Origin: BOKV01 sp041397525 | Lineage (GTDB): Bacteria > Pseudomonadota > Alphaproteobacteria > Rhizobiales > Rhizobiaceae | Reading direction: 5' to 3' | NCBI GenBank assembly: GCA_041397525.1 | Contig: JAWKWL010000004.1 | Span: forward strand, 124,001 to 188,000 | Length of the DNA: 64,000 nt | In this document: piece by piece, positions 54,635-63,990 of the stretch | How the letters are laid out: each line of letters starts with the position of its first letter | Position numbering within the stretch: position 1 is the stretch's first letter | Program-made: the position numbers and the translations under genes | The notes under the pieces: generated by a model | What the model was told of the DNA's origin: nothing | What the model saw: only the letters and a program-made list of their open reading frames with translations | Database searches by the model: none

Positions 54635-55609
54635 ATGGCCAGCGGTTCGAAAAAGGTGATCTATGCAGCCCTAGCAGGAAATGCGTTGATTTCCGTTACG
54701 AAATTTGTGGCGGCCAGCATCACCGGCTCTTCTGCCATGCTTTCGGAAGGCATTCACAGCCTTGTCGACACGGGAAACCAGGGACTGCTGCTTTACGGCC
54801 TGAAGCGGGCCAGCCGCCCGGCCGATGAAAAGCACCCGTTCGGCTATGGTGCGGAACTGTATTTCTGGGCATTTGTCGTTGCAATCCTGATCTTTGCCAT
54901 CGGAGCCGGTATTTCGATCTATGAAGGCATCGACAAGGTGCTGCACCCGCATGCGGTTGACAATCCGTTGGTCAATTATGTGGTGCTGGGCTTCGCGCTC
55001 GTGTTCGAAGGCATCGCCTGGACCATTGCGCTCAGGGAATTCCAGACCACCAAGGGCAAGCGCAGCTATCTCGAAGCGGTGCGCGACAGCAAGGATCCCT
55101 CGGTATTCACGGTGTTGTTCGAGGACACGGCTGCGATGCTCGGCCTGCTGGTTGCGCTGGCGGGCATAGCCGGAGCACAGTATTTTGGCATTCCGGAACT
55201 GGACGGGGTGGCATCCATCGCCATCGGCATCATCCTTGGCCTGACGGCGGTCTTGCTGGCTTATGAAACCAAGGGACTGCTGATCGGTGAATCTGCAGCC
55301 CCCGAAGTCGTCAGGACCATTCGCAACATCGTCGAGGCGACGCCGGTAATCGACCGGCTGAACGAGATCAGAACCTTGCATTTCGGCCCCAGTGACGTGC
55401 TTCTCGCGGTATCGGTCGATTTCGAGGACAATCTGACCGCAGGCAAGGTTGAAGACGCCATTCATGACCTTGAAATCGCCATCAAGCAGCGGTTCCCGGT
55501 GGTTAAGCGCCTTTTCATTGAAGTGCAAAGTGCCGCCGACCATGCCGAGGAAGTGGCAAAGGCTCGCGAATTGCGCGCTGCCGAGGCCGGGCGAGATGAT
55601 CCCGCATGA
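54635..55609 (+). CDS. Cation diffusion facilitator family transporter
   Basis: 324-residue CDF transporter with about six membrane segments. Metal-site features: SEGIHSLVDTGNQGLLLYG in TM2 (with the HSLVDTGN variant of the HxxxD site), HPFGYGAELYFWAF, and FEDTAAMLGLLVA in TM5. A cytoplasmic C-terminal domain follows. It probably exports a divalent metal, with specificity unknown; the substitutions at the metal site suggest a manganese- or iron-like rather than classic zinc pattern, but this is inference. It overlaps the next gene by 4 bases. Confidence 0.88.
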   Translation: MASGSKKVIYAALAGNALISVTKFVAASITGSSAMLSEGIHSLVDTGNQGLLLYGLKRASRPADEKHPFGYGAELYFWAFVVAILIFAIGAGISIYEGIDKVLHPHAVDNPLVNYVVLGFALVFEGIAWTIALREFQTTKGKRSYLEAVRDSKDPSVFTVLFEDTAAMLGLLVALAGIAGAQYFGIPELDGVASIAIGIILGLTAVLLAYETKGLLIGESAAPEVVRTIRNIVEATPVIDRLNEIRTLHFGPSDVLLAVSVDFEDNLTAGKVEDAIHDLEIAIKQRFPVVKRLFIEVQSAADHAEEVAKARELRAAEAGRDDPA

Positions 55610-56292
55610 TCGCCTGGGAGCATCTTGCCAGCGCGGAAATGCCCGGTGGCGGTGCGCTGAAACTGATGCGGCGCGGCAAGGAATACTCCATCAAACTCGA
55701 CCGTATCGAGTTGATGAACAGCCGATTGTCGGGTTCGGAAGAGGCACTGGCGACCATGGCACTGGAGCGAATCGGACCGCTCAGGGCACCCCATGTGTTG
55801 ATCGGTGGGCTCGGCATGGGCTTCACGCTGCGTGCGGCCCTCGCCGTTTTTCCGCTCAATGCAAGGATTACAGTCGCCGAGCTTTCGCCTGACGTCGTTG
55901 ATTGGGCGCGCGGCCCCATGGCCGAACTTTTCGCGGACTCCATGGATGATCCGCGCGTTACGATCCATGTTGGCGACGTCGGACCGTTCATCGCCGCCAA
56001 CAAATCCGGTTTCGATGCCATCCTGCTCGATGTCGACAACGGTCCGGAAGGGATTTCGAGGGCGGAAAACGACGCCATCTATTCGGCAAAAGGTCTTGCA
56101 GCGGCCAAGGCGGCACTTCTCCCGGGCGGAGTATTGGGCGTGTGGTCGCAAGGGCCGGATGCAACCTTCCATGCCCGCATGAAGCAGAGCGGGTTGAAAA
56201 CCGACGAGGTCAGGGTCAAGGCCAATGCCGGGCGCAAGGGTGCAAGGCATGTAATCTGGTTCGGCAGCAAGTCTCAGCCTGCCAGACGGTGA
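55606..56292 (+). CDS. Spermidine-synthase-like methyltransferase-fold protein
   Basis: 228 residues with a Rossmann methyltransferase fold: VLIGGLGMGFTLRAAL (motif I), ITVAELSPDVVDWAR (motif post I), and ILLDVDNGPEG. It belongs to the spermidine-synthase-like group. The SpeE signature GGGDGG is replaced by GGLGMG, so spermidine synthesis is doubtful. Start overlaps the CDF gene by 4 bases. It converges on the VOC gene with a 19-base overlap. Confidence 0.82.
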   Translation: MIAWEHLASAEMPGGGALKLMRRGKEYSIKLDRIELMNSRLSGSEEALATMALERIGPLRAPHVLIGGLGMGFTLRAALAVFPLNARITVAELSPDVVDWARGPMAELFADSMDDPRVTIHVGDVGPFIAANKSGFDAILLDVDNGPEGISRAENDAIYSAKGLAAAKAALLPGGVLGVWSQGPDATFHARMKQSGLKTDEVRVKANAGRKGARHVIWFGSKSQPARR

Positions 56293-56708
56293 CCTGCTGC
56301 GAATTCGATCAGGTCCCACATATTACCGTAGAGATCAGCGAACACGGCTACCTTCCCGTAATCCATGACCTTCGGCTCGCGGATGATGGTTACACCTTGC
56401 GACAGCAAATTGGCGTAGTCGGCGTCAAAATCATTGGTGCGCAGGAACAGGAACACCCGACCACCGGACTGGTTGCCGACAAACGGTTCCTGTTCGGGTT
56501 TTGACGCGCGCGCTAGCAGGATTGTGGTGCCCTGCCCGCTTTTGCCAAATCCGCGTGGTGCGATCACCACCCAGCGTTTGTCCTGTTCCGGCTGGTAGCT
56601 GTCCTCGACCAGTTCGAAGCCGAGCTTTCCGCAATAGAATGCCAGCGCCTCGTCATAATCGCGCACGACCAGCGCTACATGGATGATTGCCTGGTTTGAG
56701 ACGGGCAT
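56274..56708 (-). CDS. VOC-superfamily (glyoxalase-like) protein
   Basis: 144-residue single-domain VOC protein: AIIHVALVVRDYDEALAFYCGKLGFELVED, VFLFLRTNDFDADYANLLSQGVTI, GKVAVFADLYGNMWDLIEF. The His and Glu positions for metal (H near residue 11, E near the end) are present. Substrate unknown. Start M at 56708 or 56720. Confidence 0.85.
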   Translation of the reverse strand: MPVSNQAIIHVALVVRDYDEALAFYCGKLGFELVEDSYQPEQDKRWVVIAPRGFGKSGQGTTILLARASKPEQEPFVGNQSGGRVFLFLRTNDFDADYANLLSQGVTIIREPKVMDYGKVAVFADLYGNMWDLIEFAAGHRLAG

Positions 56709-56723
56709 GGATGCGCGCAACTA

Positions 56724-57233
56724 TCAGAACGGGATTTCGTCGTCGAGATCCCCGCCCATTCCCTGGCCATAATCGTTGCTGCCACGTCCGCTACCCTGAG
56801 GTGATGACGAGCGCCCCCCGCCATAAGACGACTGGCCGAAATCCGAACCGCCACCGTAATCCGAACTGCCGCCGCCTTCGCCACGGCCATCCAGCATGGT
56901 CAGGTTGCCGTTGAAACCCTGCAACACTACCTCGGTCGAATATTTGTCCTGGCCGGACTGGTCCTGCCATTTGCGGGTCTGCAACTGGCCTTCAAGATAA
57001 ACCTTGGAGCCCTTCTTGAGATACTGCTCGGCAATCTTGCACAGGCCCTCATTGAAAATCACAACCCGGTGCCATTCGGTTTTTTCGCGGCGCTCACCGG
57101 TATTCTTGTCGCGCCAGGTCTCGGAAGTCGCGATGCGCAGGTTTGCAATCGGCCTGCCATCCTGTGTACGCTTGATCTCCGGATCGGCTCCGAGATTGCC
57201 GATCAGGATCACCTTGTTGATGCTGCCTGCCAT
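56724..57233 (-). CDS. ssb: Single-stranded DNA-binding protein
   Basis: 169 residues. The OB fold occupies residues 1-110 (SINKVILIGNLGADPEIKRTQDGRPIANLRIATSETW; VYLEGQLQTRKWQDQSGQDKYSTEVVLQ), followed by a glycine/serine-rich linker and the acidic partner-binding tip DLDDEIPF. GGAG lies upstream of the ATG at 57233; the frame from 57359 is too long. Divergent from uvrA with a shared SOS box between. Confidence 0.97.
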   Translation of the reverse strand: MAGSINKVILIGNLGADPEIKRTQDGRPIANLRIATSETWRDKNTGERREKTEWHRVVIFNEGLCKIAEQYLKKGSKVYLEGQLQTRKWQDQSGQDKYSTEVVLQGFNGNLTMLDGRGEGGGSSDYGGGSDFGQSSYGGGRSSSPQGSGRGSNDYGQGMGGDLDDEIPF

Positions 57234-57423
57234 TTTGAACTCCTGCTTTTCCCATGCTGCTCTCGCTCTCCGAACATTGCTCAGCCACCAAGGCTCAACC
57301 GCATGTCGGGAACTGTCATGAATTGCGGGCATAATGCCCGAACCGCCTTGCAATCGCACCCATGGGGATTAACTATCCACATGTGAAACGAATGGGGCCC
57401 CGTTGAAGGCAGTCCTTGAATTT

Positions 57424-57438
57424 GTTCTTATTATGTTC
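57424..57438. promoter_or_regulatory. SOS box in the ssb/uvrA divergent promoter region
   Basis: GTTCTTATTATGTTC is an exact GTTC-N7-GTTC LexA operator, 86 bases before the uvrA start and 191 bases before the ssb start. It most directly controls uvrA and may also affect ssb. Confidence 0.88.
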
Positions 57439-57524
57439 TCAAATGAGCGCAATTGCAAGTGCGAATCGCCAGCCCAGAAAGCTGAGGTTGCACCCAACGC
57501 GTTCCTGCCTGAAAAAGACCGGCC

Positions 57525-60466
57525 ATGGCTGACCACAAGCATATCTCGATCCGCGGCGCACGCGAGCACAATCTCAAGAACGTCGATCTTGACCTGCCGC
57601 GTGACAGCCTGATCGTCATTACCGGCCTTTCCGGCTCCGGCAAGTCGTCGCTCGCCTTCGACACGATCTATGCCGAGGGCCAGCGGCGCTATGTCGAGAG
57701 TCTGTCGGCCTATGCGCGCCAGTTCCTTGAGATGATGCAGAAACCCGATGTCGACCAGATTGACGGCCTGTCCCCGGCGATTTCCATCGAACAGAAGACC
57801 ACCAGCCGCAATCCGCGCTCGACCGTCGGAACGGTGACGGAAATCTACGACTATATGCGCCTGCTGTTTGCACGCGTCGGCATCCCCTATTCGCCAGCCA
57901 CAGGCCTGCCAATCGAGAGCCAGACGGTGAGCCAGATGGTCGACCGGATCATGGCGCTGGAAGAAGGAACACGGCTCTACCTGCTGGCACCCATCGTACG
58001 CGGCCGCAAGGGCGAATATCGCAAGGAGCTCGCGGAACTTGCCAAGAAGGGGTTTCAGCGCGTCAAGGTCGACGGCGTGCTGCATGAAATTGCCGAGGTG
58101 CCTGCCCTCGACAAGAAATACAAGCATGACATTGACGTGGTCGTAGACCGCGTGGTGGTTCGCGACGACATTGCCGCGCGTCTGGCGGATTCGCTTGAGA
58201 CTTGCCTGAAGCTGGCCGAGGGACTGGCGGTCGCTGAATTTGCCGACAAACCGCTGCCCGCGTCGGAGACTTCTGAGGAGTCGGCCAACAAGTCGAAGAA
58301 CGAAACGCATGAACGCATGGTGTTCAGCGAGAAATTCGCTTGCCCGGTCTCCGGCTTCACCATTCCCGAAATCGAGCCACGGCTGTTTTCCTTCAACAAT
58401 CCGTTTGGCGCCTGCCCGACCTGTGACGGGTTGGGAACCAAGCTGGCCATTGATCCCGGCATGATCGTGCCGGATTCGAACCTGACCCTGCGTGGCGGGG
58501 CGATAGCGCCCTGGTCGAAATCGACCAATCCGTCACCCTATTATGCGCAAACGCTGGAAGCACTGGGCAAAGCCTATGGCTTCAAGATGGGTGACAAATG
58601 GGACGATATTGCCGACGAGGCCCGCAATGCGATCCTGTATGGCACCGGCAGCCGTGAAATCGACTTCAATTACGATGACGGCATGCGCAACTACAAGACG
58701 AAGAAGAGCTTCGAAGGCGTGATCGGCAATCTCGAACGGCGCTGGCGCGAGACCGATTCGGCATGGATGCGCGAGGAAATCGAGAAATTCATGTCCGCAA
58801 GTCCGTGCGAAGCATGTGGCGGGCACCGGCTGAAACCGGAAGCGCTGGCCGTGAAAATCAACGGGCTGCACATCTCTCAAGTTACGCTGAAATCGATCCG
58901 CGATGCGCGCGACTGGTTCGAACAACTGCCGTCACGGCTCAGCGACAAGCAGAACGAGATTGCCACACGCATCCTCAAGGAAATCCGCGAAAGGCTGCGC
59001 TTCCTCAACGATGTCGGGCTGGAATACCTCTCGCTGTCGCGCAATTCCGGTACGCTTTCAGGCGGGGAAAGCCAGCGCATCCGGCTTGCCTCGCAGATCG
59101 GCTCTGGCCTGACGGGCGTGCTCTATGTGCTGGACGAACCGTCCATCGGCCTGCACCAGCGTGACAATGCCCGGCTGCTCGACACGCTTCGGCATCTGCG
59201 TGATTTGGGCAATACGGTGATCGTGGTCGAGCATGACGAGGACGCCATCCGCACAGCGGATTTCCTCGTTGATATCGGCCCGGCAGCGGTGTCCATGGCG
59301 GCCAGGTGATCGCCAAGGGAACGCCTACCGATGTCATGGCCAATCCGGCTTCGATCACCGGGCAATATCTGACCGAGTGCTGGAAATCCCGTCACGCGAG
59401 AGCCGGCGCAAGCCTCCGTCAAGGGCAAGCGTGCATCAAGGTGGTGGGTGCGCATGGCAACAATCTGTGCAGAATGTAACGGCGGAAATTCCGCCTTCGG
59501 CATGTTCACGGCGGTGATGACGGGGTTTCAGGCGGCGGCAAGCTCGTGGACCTTTCTCATCGAAACGCTGTACAAGGCGGCGGCGCGGCGCATCAATGGC
59601 GCGCGCGGCGAGGTGCCTGCTCCGCATGAGCGGATCGAGGGCCTCGAATTTCTCGACAAGGTATGATTGACATCGACCAGTCGCCGATGTCGGCCGCACG
59701 CCGCGCTCAAACCCGGCGACCTATACCGCGCCTTCACGCCGATCCGCGACTGGTTTGCACAATTGCCCGAGGCCGGGCGCGGCTACCAGCCGGGCTGCTT
59801 CTCGTTCAATGTCAAGGGTGGGCGCTGCGAAGCCTGCCAGGGCGACGGGCTGATCAAGATCGAGATGCACTTCCTGCCGGATGTCTATGTCACCTGCGAT
59901 GTGTGCCACGGCAAACGCTACAATCGCGAAACGCTGGAAGTGCTGTTCAAGGGCAAGTCGATTGCCGACGTGCTGGACATGACGGTCGAGGAAGCCGCGC
60001 ATTTGCGGCCGTCCCATCCGTGCGCGAAAAGTTCGAAACGCTGGAGCGGGTCGGCCTTGGCTATATCCATGTCGGCCAGCAGGCAACGACGCTGTCAGGT
60101 GGCGAAGCGCAGCGCATCAAATTGTCAAAGGAACTCTCACGCCGCGCCACGGGCCGCACGCTCTACATTCTCGACGAGCCGACAACGGGTCTGCATTTCC
60201 ACGATGTGAAGAAATTGCTGGAGGTGCTGCACGAACTGGTCGACCAGGGCAATACCGTCATTGTCATCGAGCACAATCTGGAGGTGATCAAGACGGCGGA
60301 CTGGATTCTGGATCTTGGCCCCGAGGGCGGCGATGGCGGCGGCGAACTGGTGGCCGTCGGCACGCCGGAAGATATCGTCAAGGAACCGCGCAGCCATACG
60401 GGCGCTTTCCTCAAGGAATTGCTGGAACGCCGCCCGACTGGCAAGAAACGTCAGGCGGCGGAGTGA
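57525..60466 (+). pseudogene. uvrA: Excinuclease UvrA, disrupted by clustered indels
   Basis: UvrA homologue, about 980 residues if repaired; the nucleotide-excision-repair damage sensor. The first part is intact to about 59,285: Walker A GLSGSGKS, signature LSRNSGTLSGGESQRIRLASQIG, Walker B VLYVLDEPSIGLHQRDN. Between about 59,285 and 60,020 there are at least seven small insertions or deletions (for example lost G in GCGGGTGTC near 59,288; extra bases near 59,467, 59,663, 59,689; lost bases near 59,735 and 60,005). They break the second Walker A region. The last part (ABC signature TLSGGEAQRIKLSKEL, Walker B TLYILDEPTTGLHFHD) is open again. Flanking code is well conserved, so local sequencing or assembly error is as likely as true decay. 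Confidence 0.85.
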
Positions 60467-60497
60467 GCAAGGCTTCATCAATAACAAACTGCCGTCG

Positions 60498-61223
60498 TTA
60501 TTCTCTACACTTCAACGGCCTTGGACCATCTTGAAGTAGTGTTATTTCACCTTGAAGTCGGTAATCATGTCTGGAAGTATCTCGCTTCCAGTCATAAGCG
60601 GATATTTTTACCTGTGTATATTCCGGAGCCTGTTCAACAGCAAAGTCGTACGCGCTGATGTGGTATTTTCGTGAGTCATCTCGATAAAAAGCCAACTCAA
60701 CATTTCCCAGCCTTCCATTTCCGTCAACAAATATAGGACCAACAACAATCCTGCTGTCTGTCCCAGTGATCATTTTCACGGAAATCTTGCAGGTAATCGA
60801 GTCAGCAACGGGAACGGTATCCCCGATCCTTTTGCAGCCACCACTTATCGGCCCGCAAATAATGATGTTCGAAGTCCAACTGTCGATGTAGGTCACTACC
60901 TTAACATCAGCAGGATGAAGCCAACCCTTGGGCGGCGGGGCAAAGCTGGGTGAAACGAATCGTCCGGAAGTTTGACCTTCCTTGTCTATCTCAGAGTCTG
61001 AAACATTCGAACAAATTCCGGTGACAACACCACATGTAGTCAGCTGACCGGTTCTGGTATTGAGTTTTATGGCTACTTGCTTGTCGTCTGACCAACCTTC
61101 TGTCGGTTCAAGTGTGCCTACCAGAATATGCTTCTGTGATTCGGCTGAAGCGCCACCGGCAGCCATAACAGCCAAAAGACATATAATGATGGCAAGCAAC
61201 TGATTTCCTGAATATTTTCTCAT
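60498..61223 (-). CDS. Secreted protein of unknown function
   Basis: 241 residues. A signal peptide (residues 1-28, QLLAIIICLLAVMAAGGASA) precedes a strand-rich mature part with about eight cysteines, suggesting disulfide bonds in the periplasm. The first mature segment reads HILVGTLEPTEGWSDD. GGGAGG lies 6 bases upstream of the ATG at 61223; the frame from 61262 is longer than needed. No family recognised. GC is lower than in the housekeeping genes around. Confidence 0.72.
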   Translation of the reverse strand: MRKYSGNQLLAIIICLLAVMAAGGASAESQKHILVGTLEPTEGWSDDKQVAIKLNTRTGQLTTCGVVTGICSNVSDSEIDKEGQTSGRFVSPSFAPPPKGWLHPADVKVVTYIDSWTSNIIICGPISGGCKRIGDTVPVADSITCKISVKMITGTDSRIVVGPIFVDGNGRLGNVELAFYRDDSRKYHISAYDFAVEQAPEYTQVKISAYDWKRDTSRHDYRLQGEITLLQDGPRPLKCRE

Positions 61224-61451
61224 ACATGCCTCCCAAAATTCTGCTGATCCGTTTCTCTGCACGCCCTTAGTTGGCTAAAATACTCCTGGTTTCTTAAATC
61301 AACAAGTGCTTTTTGAATACATGGTCCATGCCACTCGCCAATTGAAATATTTGACTGAAATACAAAGGTTATCGAGTTTCTTCAAGTTCAGTGGCTGCAA
61401 AACACCCTTATGACCCAAAGCAATGGCGGTTCGTGATGGCTGCCAACAAAT

Positions 61452-62190
61452 CTACACCAACAGTTTCATGCCCGCTGCCTTGAGCAAATGCCCTGTGACA
61501 ACGGTATTGATTGCCAAAGAAGCAGGCACCGACAATCCGTAATTGGGATAGGTCGAACTTGTGCCAGTTCTGCTGGAATTAACTTCGTCAGACTTTGTTC
61601 CTCCATATTGCGTCGCCGCTTTGGCGAGCCCAACGAACACCGAAAAAAGCACCATACTGAACATCCAAACCGCAAACGCGCCAAGGGCAGGGAACAACGG
61701 CCAGAAGAGAATAGAAGCGAATCCAGGCCAGCGCGGATCATAAGTTGTGGGAACGTGAATAAAGGCTATGGCTACCAGGATGCTTGACACTAAAAAACTG
61801 AATGCCATGGAAAGGAAGGTCGCTGGAGTAAACTCGCCTGCACTTGCGAGGGACTACGACCGTGATCCAATAGCCACGTGCAAATATGGCAATGGTTAGA
61901 GGAGCTACAACAAAAATACTTCCGACCGTAGCAGCAAAAGACATGTATGACGAAATATCCCCGTCCAGCAGGAAGGATGACCTTTCATTTAAAAGCGGAA
62001 AATAAGAGAGTATTTTGCTTGCCGCGACTTCATCGTACAGAATAAACGAAGCCAGATATGCGCATGCGATCATGAAATTCATTGTTATCATCGAAAATTG
62101 ATTGTTGAAGCGTCGGTACTCCTCCGTTTCATCGCTGGGCGCAGCTGCATTTGCTCGAATCAGCTCATTGAAGCTTTCTCCATTCGTCAT
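61452..62190 (-). pseudogene. Membrane protein of the low-GC island, probably frameshifted
   Basis: Two frames overlap: residues of 61738-62190 give a soluble start (MTNGESFNELIRANAAAPSDETEEYRRFNN) and two membrane segments; 61452-61808 gives two more (MAFSFLVSSILVAIAFIHVP; WPGFASILFWPLFPALGAFAVWMF) and the tail SLAINTVVTGHLLKAAGMKLLV in pieces. They would join naturally near 61,808-61,850 after a one-base shift, forming a protein of about 245 residues with four membrane segments. The first half resembles the protein at 62858-63244. They could also be two overlapping real genes. AAGGAG precedes the ATG at 62190, just after the upstream gene's stop. Confidence 0.6.
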
Positions 62191-62203
62191 CGACTACTCC
62201 TTG

Positions 62204-62605
62204 TCATGTCGCAATCCTTTGTGAGACAGCCTCAGCAGTCACGACATCGCCCTCCGCCGTCACCAGCCGGGCAGTGCCGATTTCCGTGCCGAATTCCTGG
62301 CCCTTGGTCAGCGTCAAATCGCCGTCCCGGACCTGATGACTGCCTCCATCCCTCACTGAATTGCCCGGAACGATCATGTCGATCAATTGCCGGAAGACAA
62401 ATCCCTGAGGCAAATCTTGCGCTTCACTGCCATGCTGTATTTCACCGATTACATCGACTGTTCCCAGGACCGTAGATGTTATGGCTCCACCCCATTTGGC
62501 GACAGACCTGAAACCCCCATAAATCGAAACGATTGAGTATTGCAGTGAATTCACTGCAGTCAGTCCCATGGACGCTTCCGACGACAAGCTACCTTCATTT
62601 GCCAT
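62204..62605 (-). CDS. Hypothetical protein of the low-GC island
   Basis: 133 residues with a serine/glycine-rich start, a hydrophobic middle (VNSLQYSIVSIYGGFRSVAKWGGAITSTVLGTVDVIGEI) and a charged, strand-rich end (RDGDLTLTKGQEFGTEIGTARLVTAEGDVVTAEAVSQR). No family recognised. It lies 13 bases upstream of the membrane protein gene and is probably co-translated with it. Confidence 0.6.
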   Translation of the reverse strand: MANEGSLSSEASMGLTAVNSLQYSIVSIYGGFRSVAKWGGAITSTVLGTVDVIGEIQHGSEAQDLPQGFVFRQLIDMIVPGNSVRDGGSHQVRDGDLTLTKGQEFGTEIGTARLVTAEGDVVTAEAVSQRIAT

Positions 62606-62857
62606 AGGTAATCCCCCGTCTGTTCATTCCTTCGTATTCAGCTTCTGTGCAAATTTAATATTCTAAATATAATTTTATATATGTATAATATTGTGATTGA
62701 AATTGCAGTTGAAAAAGTTACTAGAGGAAAAGCAGCCAGAAATGGAAACACAGGCCAAAAAAATAGCGATTGGTTCCTGGGTGCGACGGGCTGTAATTTT
62801 GATTAACATCTACAAAAAATGCATACAAGCAAAGCAATAAAGGAATTCATACAAATA
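62606..62857. other. AT-rich gap in the island
   Basis: About 250 bases of very AT-rich sequence (long runs such as TTTAATATTCTAAATATAAT) with no supported gene or clear repeat. It contrasts sharply with the GC-rich chromosome and marks acquired DNA. Confidence 0.6.
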
Positions 62858-63244
62858 TCATACTTTTATACCAGTATTTAGAAATTTCTGAAATCTGGGT
62901 ATTTCATAAAAACAAATATTAATCACCGCGAAAATAATTGAATATATTGGAACAAAAATGATACCAGATATAACCACCGCTACATAGGCTGCATATGACT
63001 CCTCGTTAACAAAATTGGTATAGAAAATTAACCTGCTCTCAATAAAAGGAAATATAGAAATAATTATTGACCCATAATAATATCTTTCAGCAAATATTAT
63101 ATAATATATAAAATATGGGATTATAATAGAATACAATAATGGAAATGCGACCCCATAATTAGATATTTTGGAGTACCCCTCTAACTCCCAATCTATCAAA
63201 TTCGGAAGGGGTCCAATTATTGACTTTATTTTTTCACCCCACAT
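62858..63244 (-). CDS. AT-rich membrane protein, related to the 62190 protein
   Basis: 128 residues, three or four membrane segments (YGVAFPLLYSIIIPYFIYYIIF; YYGSIIISIFPFIESRLIFY; AYVAVVISGIIFVPIYSIIFAV). It aligns in layout with residues 30-125 of the 61738-62190 frame: IFPFIESRLIFYTNFVNEES matches YFPLLNERSSFLLDGDISS and the following segment is similar. The codon use is extremely AT-rich. It ends where its relative would go on, so it may be truncated. The ATG overlaps the end of the upstream fragment. Confidence 0.6.
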   Translation of the reverse strand: MWGEKIKSIIGPLPNLIDWELEGYSKISNYGVAFPLLYSIIIPYFIYYIIFAERYYYGSIIISIFPFIESRLIFYTNFVNEESYAAYVAVVISGIIFVPIYSIIFAVINICFYEIPRFQKFLNTGIKV

Positions 63245-63365
63245 ACCCGCCTCCCATGATCCTCATGCCCGCTGCCTTCAGCAACTTGTCGGTGGAGGTC
63301 AGATCATGACCGTTCGGGGCGCGCCCCGCAACCTGAAAGCGAAGGCGTTTTGCGCTGCGGCCGAA
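63245..63365 (-). pseudogene. C-terminal remnant of a third island membrane protein
   Basis: In the minus-strand frame ending at 63233 with TGA, the peptide reads FQVAGRAPNGHDLTSTDKLL then KAAGMRIMGGGYVG, closed upstream by a stop near 63375. The LLKAAGM segment matches the tail of the 61452 protein. No start or N-terminus exists, so this is a remnant of a related gene. Between here and the DUF1127 gene (63,370-63,686) I see no supported gene; it holds the promoter region. Confidence 0.45.
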
Positions 63366-63686
63366 CTTCCTGCTTCAATTTTCTGCCAAGCCGTGATTGT
63401 GCCAATTGCGATTGGACACATATTGCTCCTGAGAGTTCCGACGCCCAAGACAGGAGAAGGCCACCACACCATTTCCGCAATCGAATCAATTTGTTAACGA
63501 ATTGCGACCGCGATCTCCAAAATCGCCTGAATTATGCCATGCTGCATTGCACAATACGCATTGCTGCCATGCAGTAGACCCACTTCCGGTTTCTGAAAAC
63601 AAGCCTATATGTCGTTTGTAACACGGCACTGGCGATAACGCGGGCCGGAACTAAATTCGCAACAAGTCCACACGAGGAATGAGAAA

Positions 63687-63827
63687 ATGAACATCATCGG
63701 CAAATTCAATGACTGGCGCTCCTACCGTCGCACCGTTCGCGAACTGAGCTCGCTCTCGACCCGCGAACTGACCGATCTCGGCATCAGCCGTTCGGACATC
63801 CCGTACGTCGCACGCCGCGCCCGCTGA
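63687..63827 (+). CDS. DUF1127 family small protein
   Basis: 46 residues: NIIGKFNDWRSYRRTVRELS then SLSTRELTDLGISRSDIPYV and ARRAR, a textbook DUF1127 (YjiS-like) arginine-rich protein. In Rhodobacter a DUF1127 protein is encoded with CcsR sRNAs and affects RNA turnover. GAGGAATGAG precedes the ATG. A CU-loop RNA locus and terminator follow. Confidence 0.93.
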   Translation: MNIIGKFNDWRSYRRTVRELSSLSTRELTDLGISRSDIPYVARRAR

Positions 63828-63864
63828 CATCGAATACCGGAAGCTGAGGCTTCCTGACCCCTAT

Positions 63865-63990
63865 ACCTGTCTGCCTTTCCCCTCCCTTGGCATTCAGGTT
63901 CGCAGGTCCGGCTCCCTCCTCCCAATACCGGATACTGCCAAAACCGCCCGCCCATCCCGCAAACCGGGGTCGGCGGGTGTTTTGTTTTGG
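63865..63990 (+). ncRNA. CcsR/cuckoo-type RNA locus downstream of DUF1127
   Basis: Two hairpins with CU-rich loops: TGCC/GGCA around TTTCCCCTCCCTT (63872-63892) and TCCGG/CCGGA around a loop with CCTCCTCCC (63907-63932; motif at 63915-63923). CCTCCTCCC in a loop is the hallmark of the alphaproteobacterial cuckoo (CcsR) RNAs, which lie downstream of DUF1127 genes as here. They are processed from the DUF1127 mRNA 3' region in Rhodobacter. Confidence 0.75.
63947..63990 (+). terminator. Intrinsic terminator of the DUF1127/RNA unit
   Basis: A long stem: CCCGCC with GGCGGG, then ATCCCG with CGGGGT around a CAAAC loop, followed by TGTTTTGTTTT. Confidence 0.82.

Noticed and set aside
54671..55543. 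Minus-strand frame of 290 codons opposite the CDF transporter
   Set aside because: Composition (many H, Q, R) is typical of antisense frames, and the plus strand encodes a well-conserved transporter.
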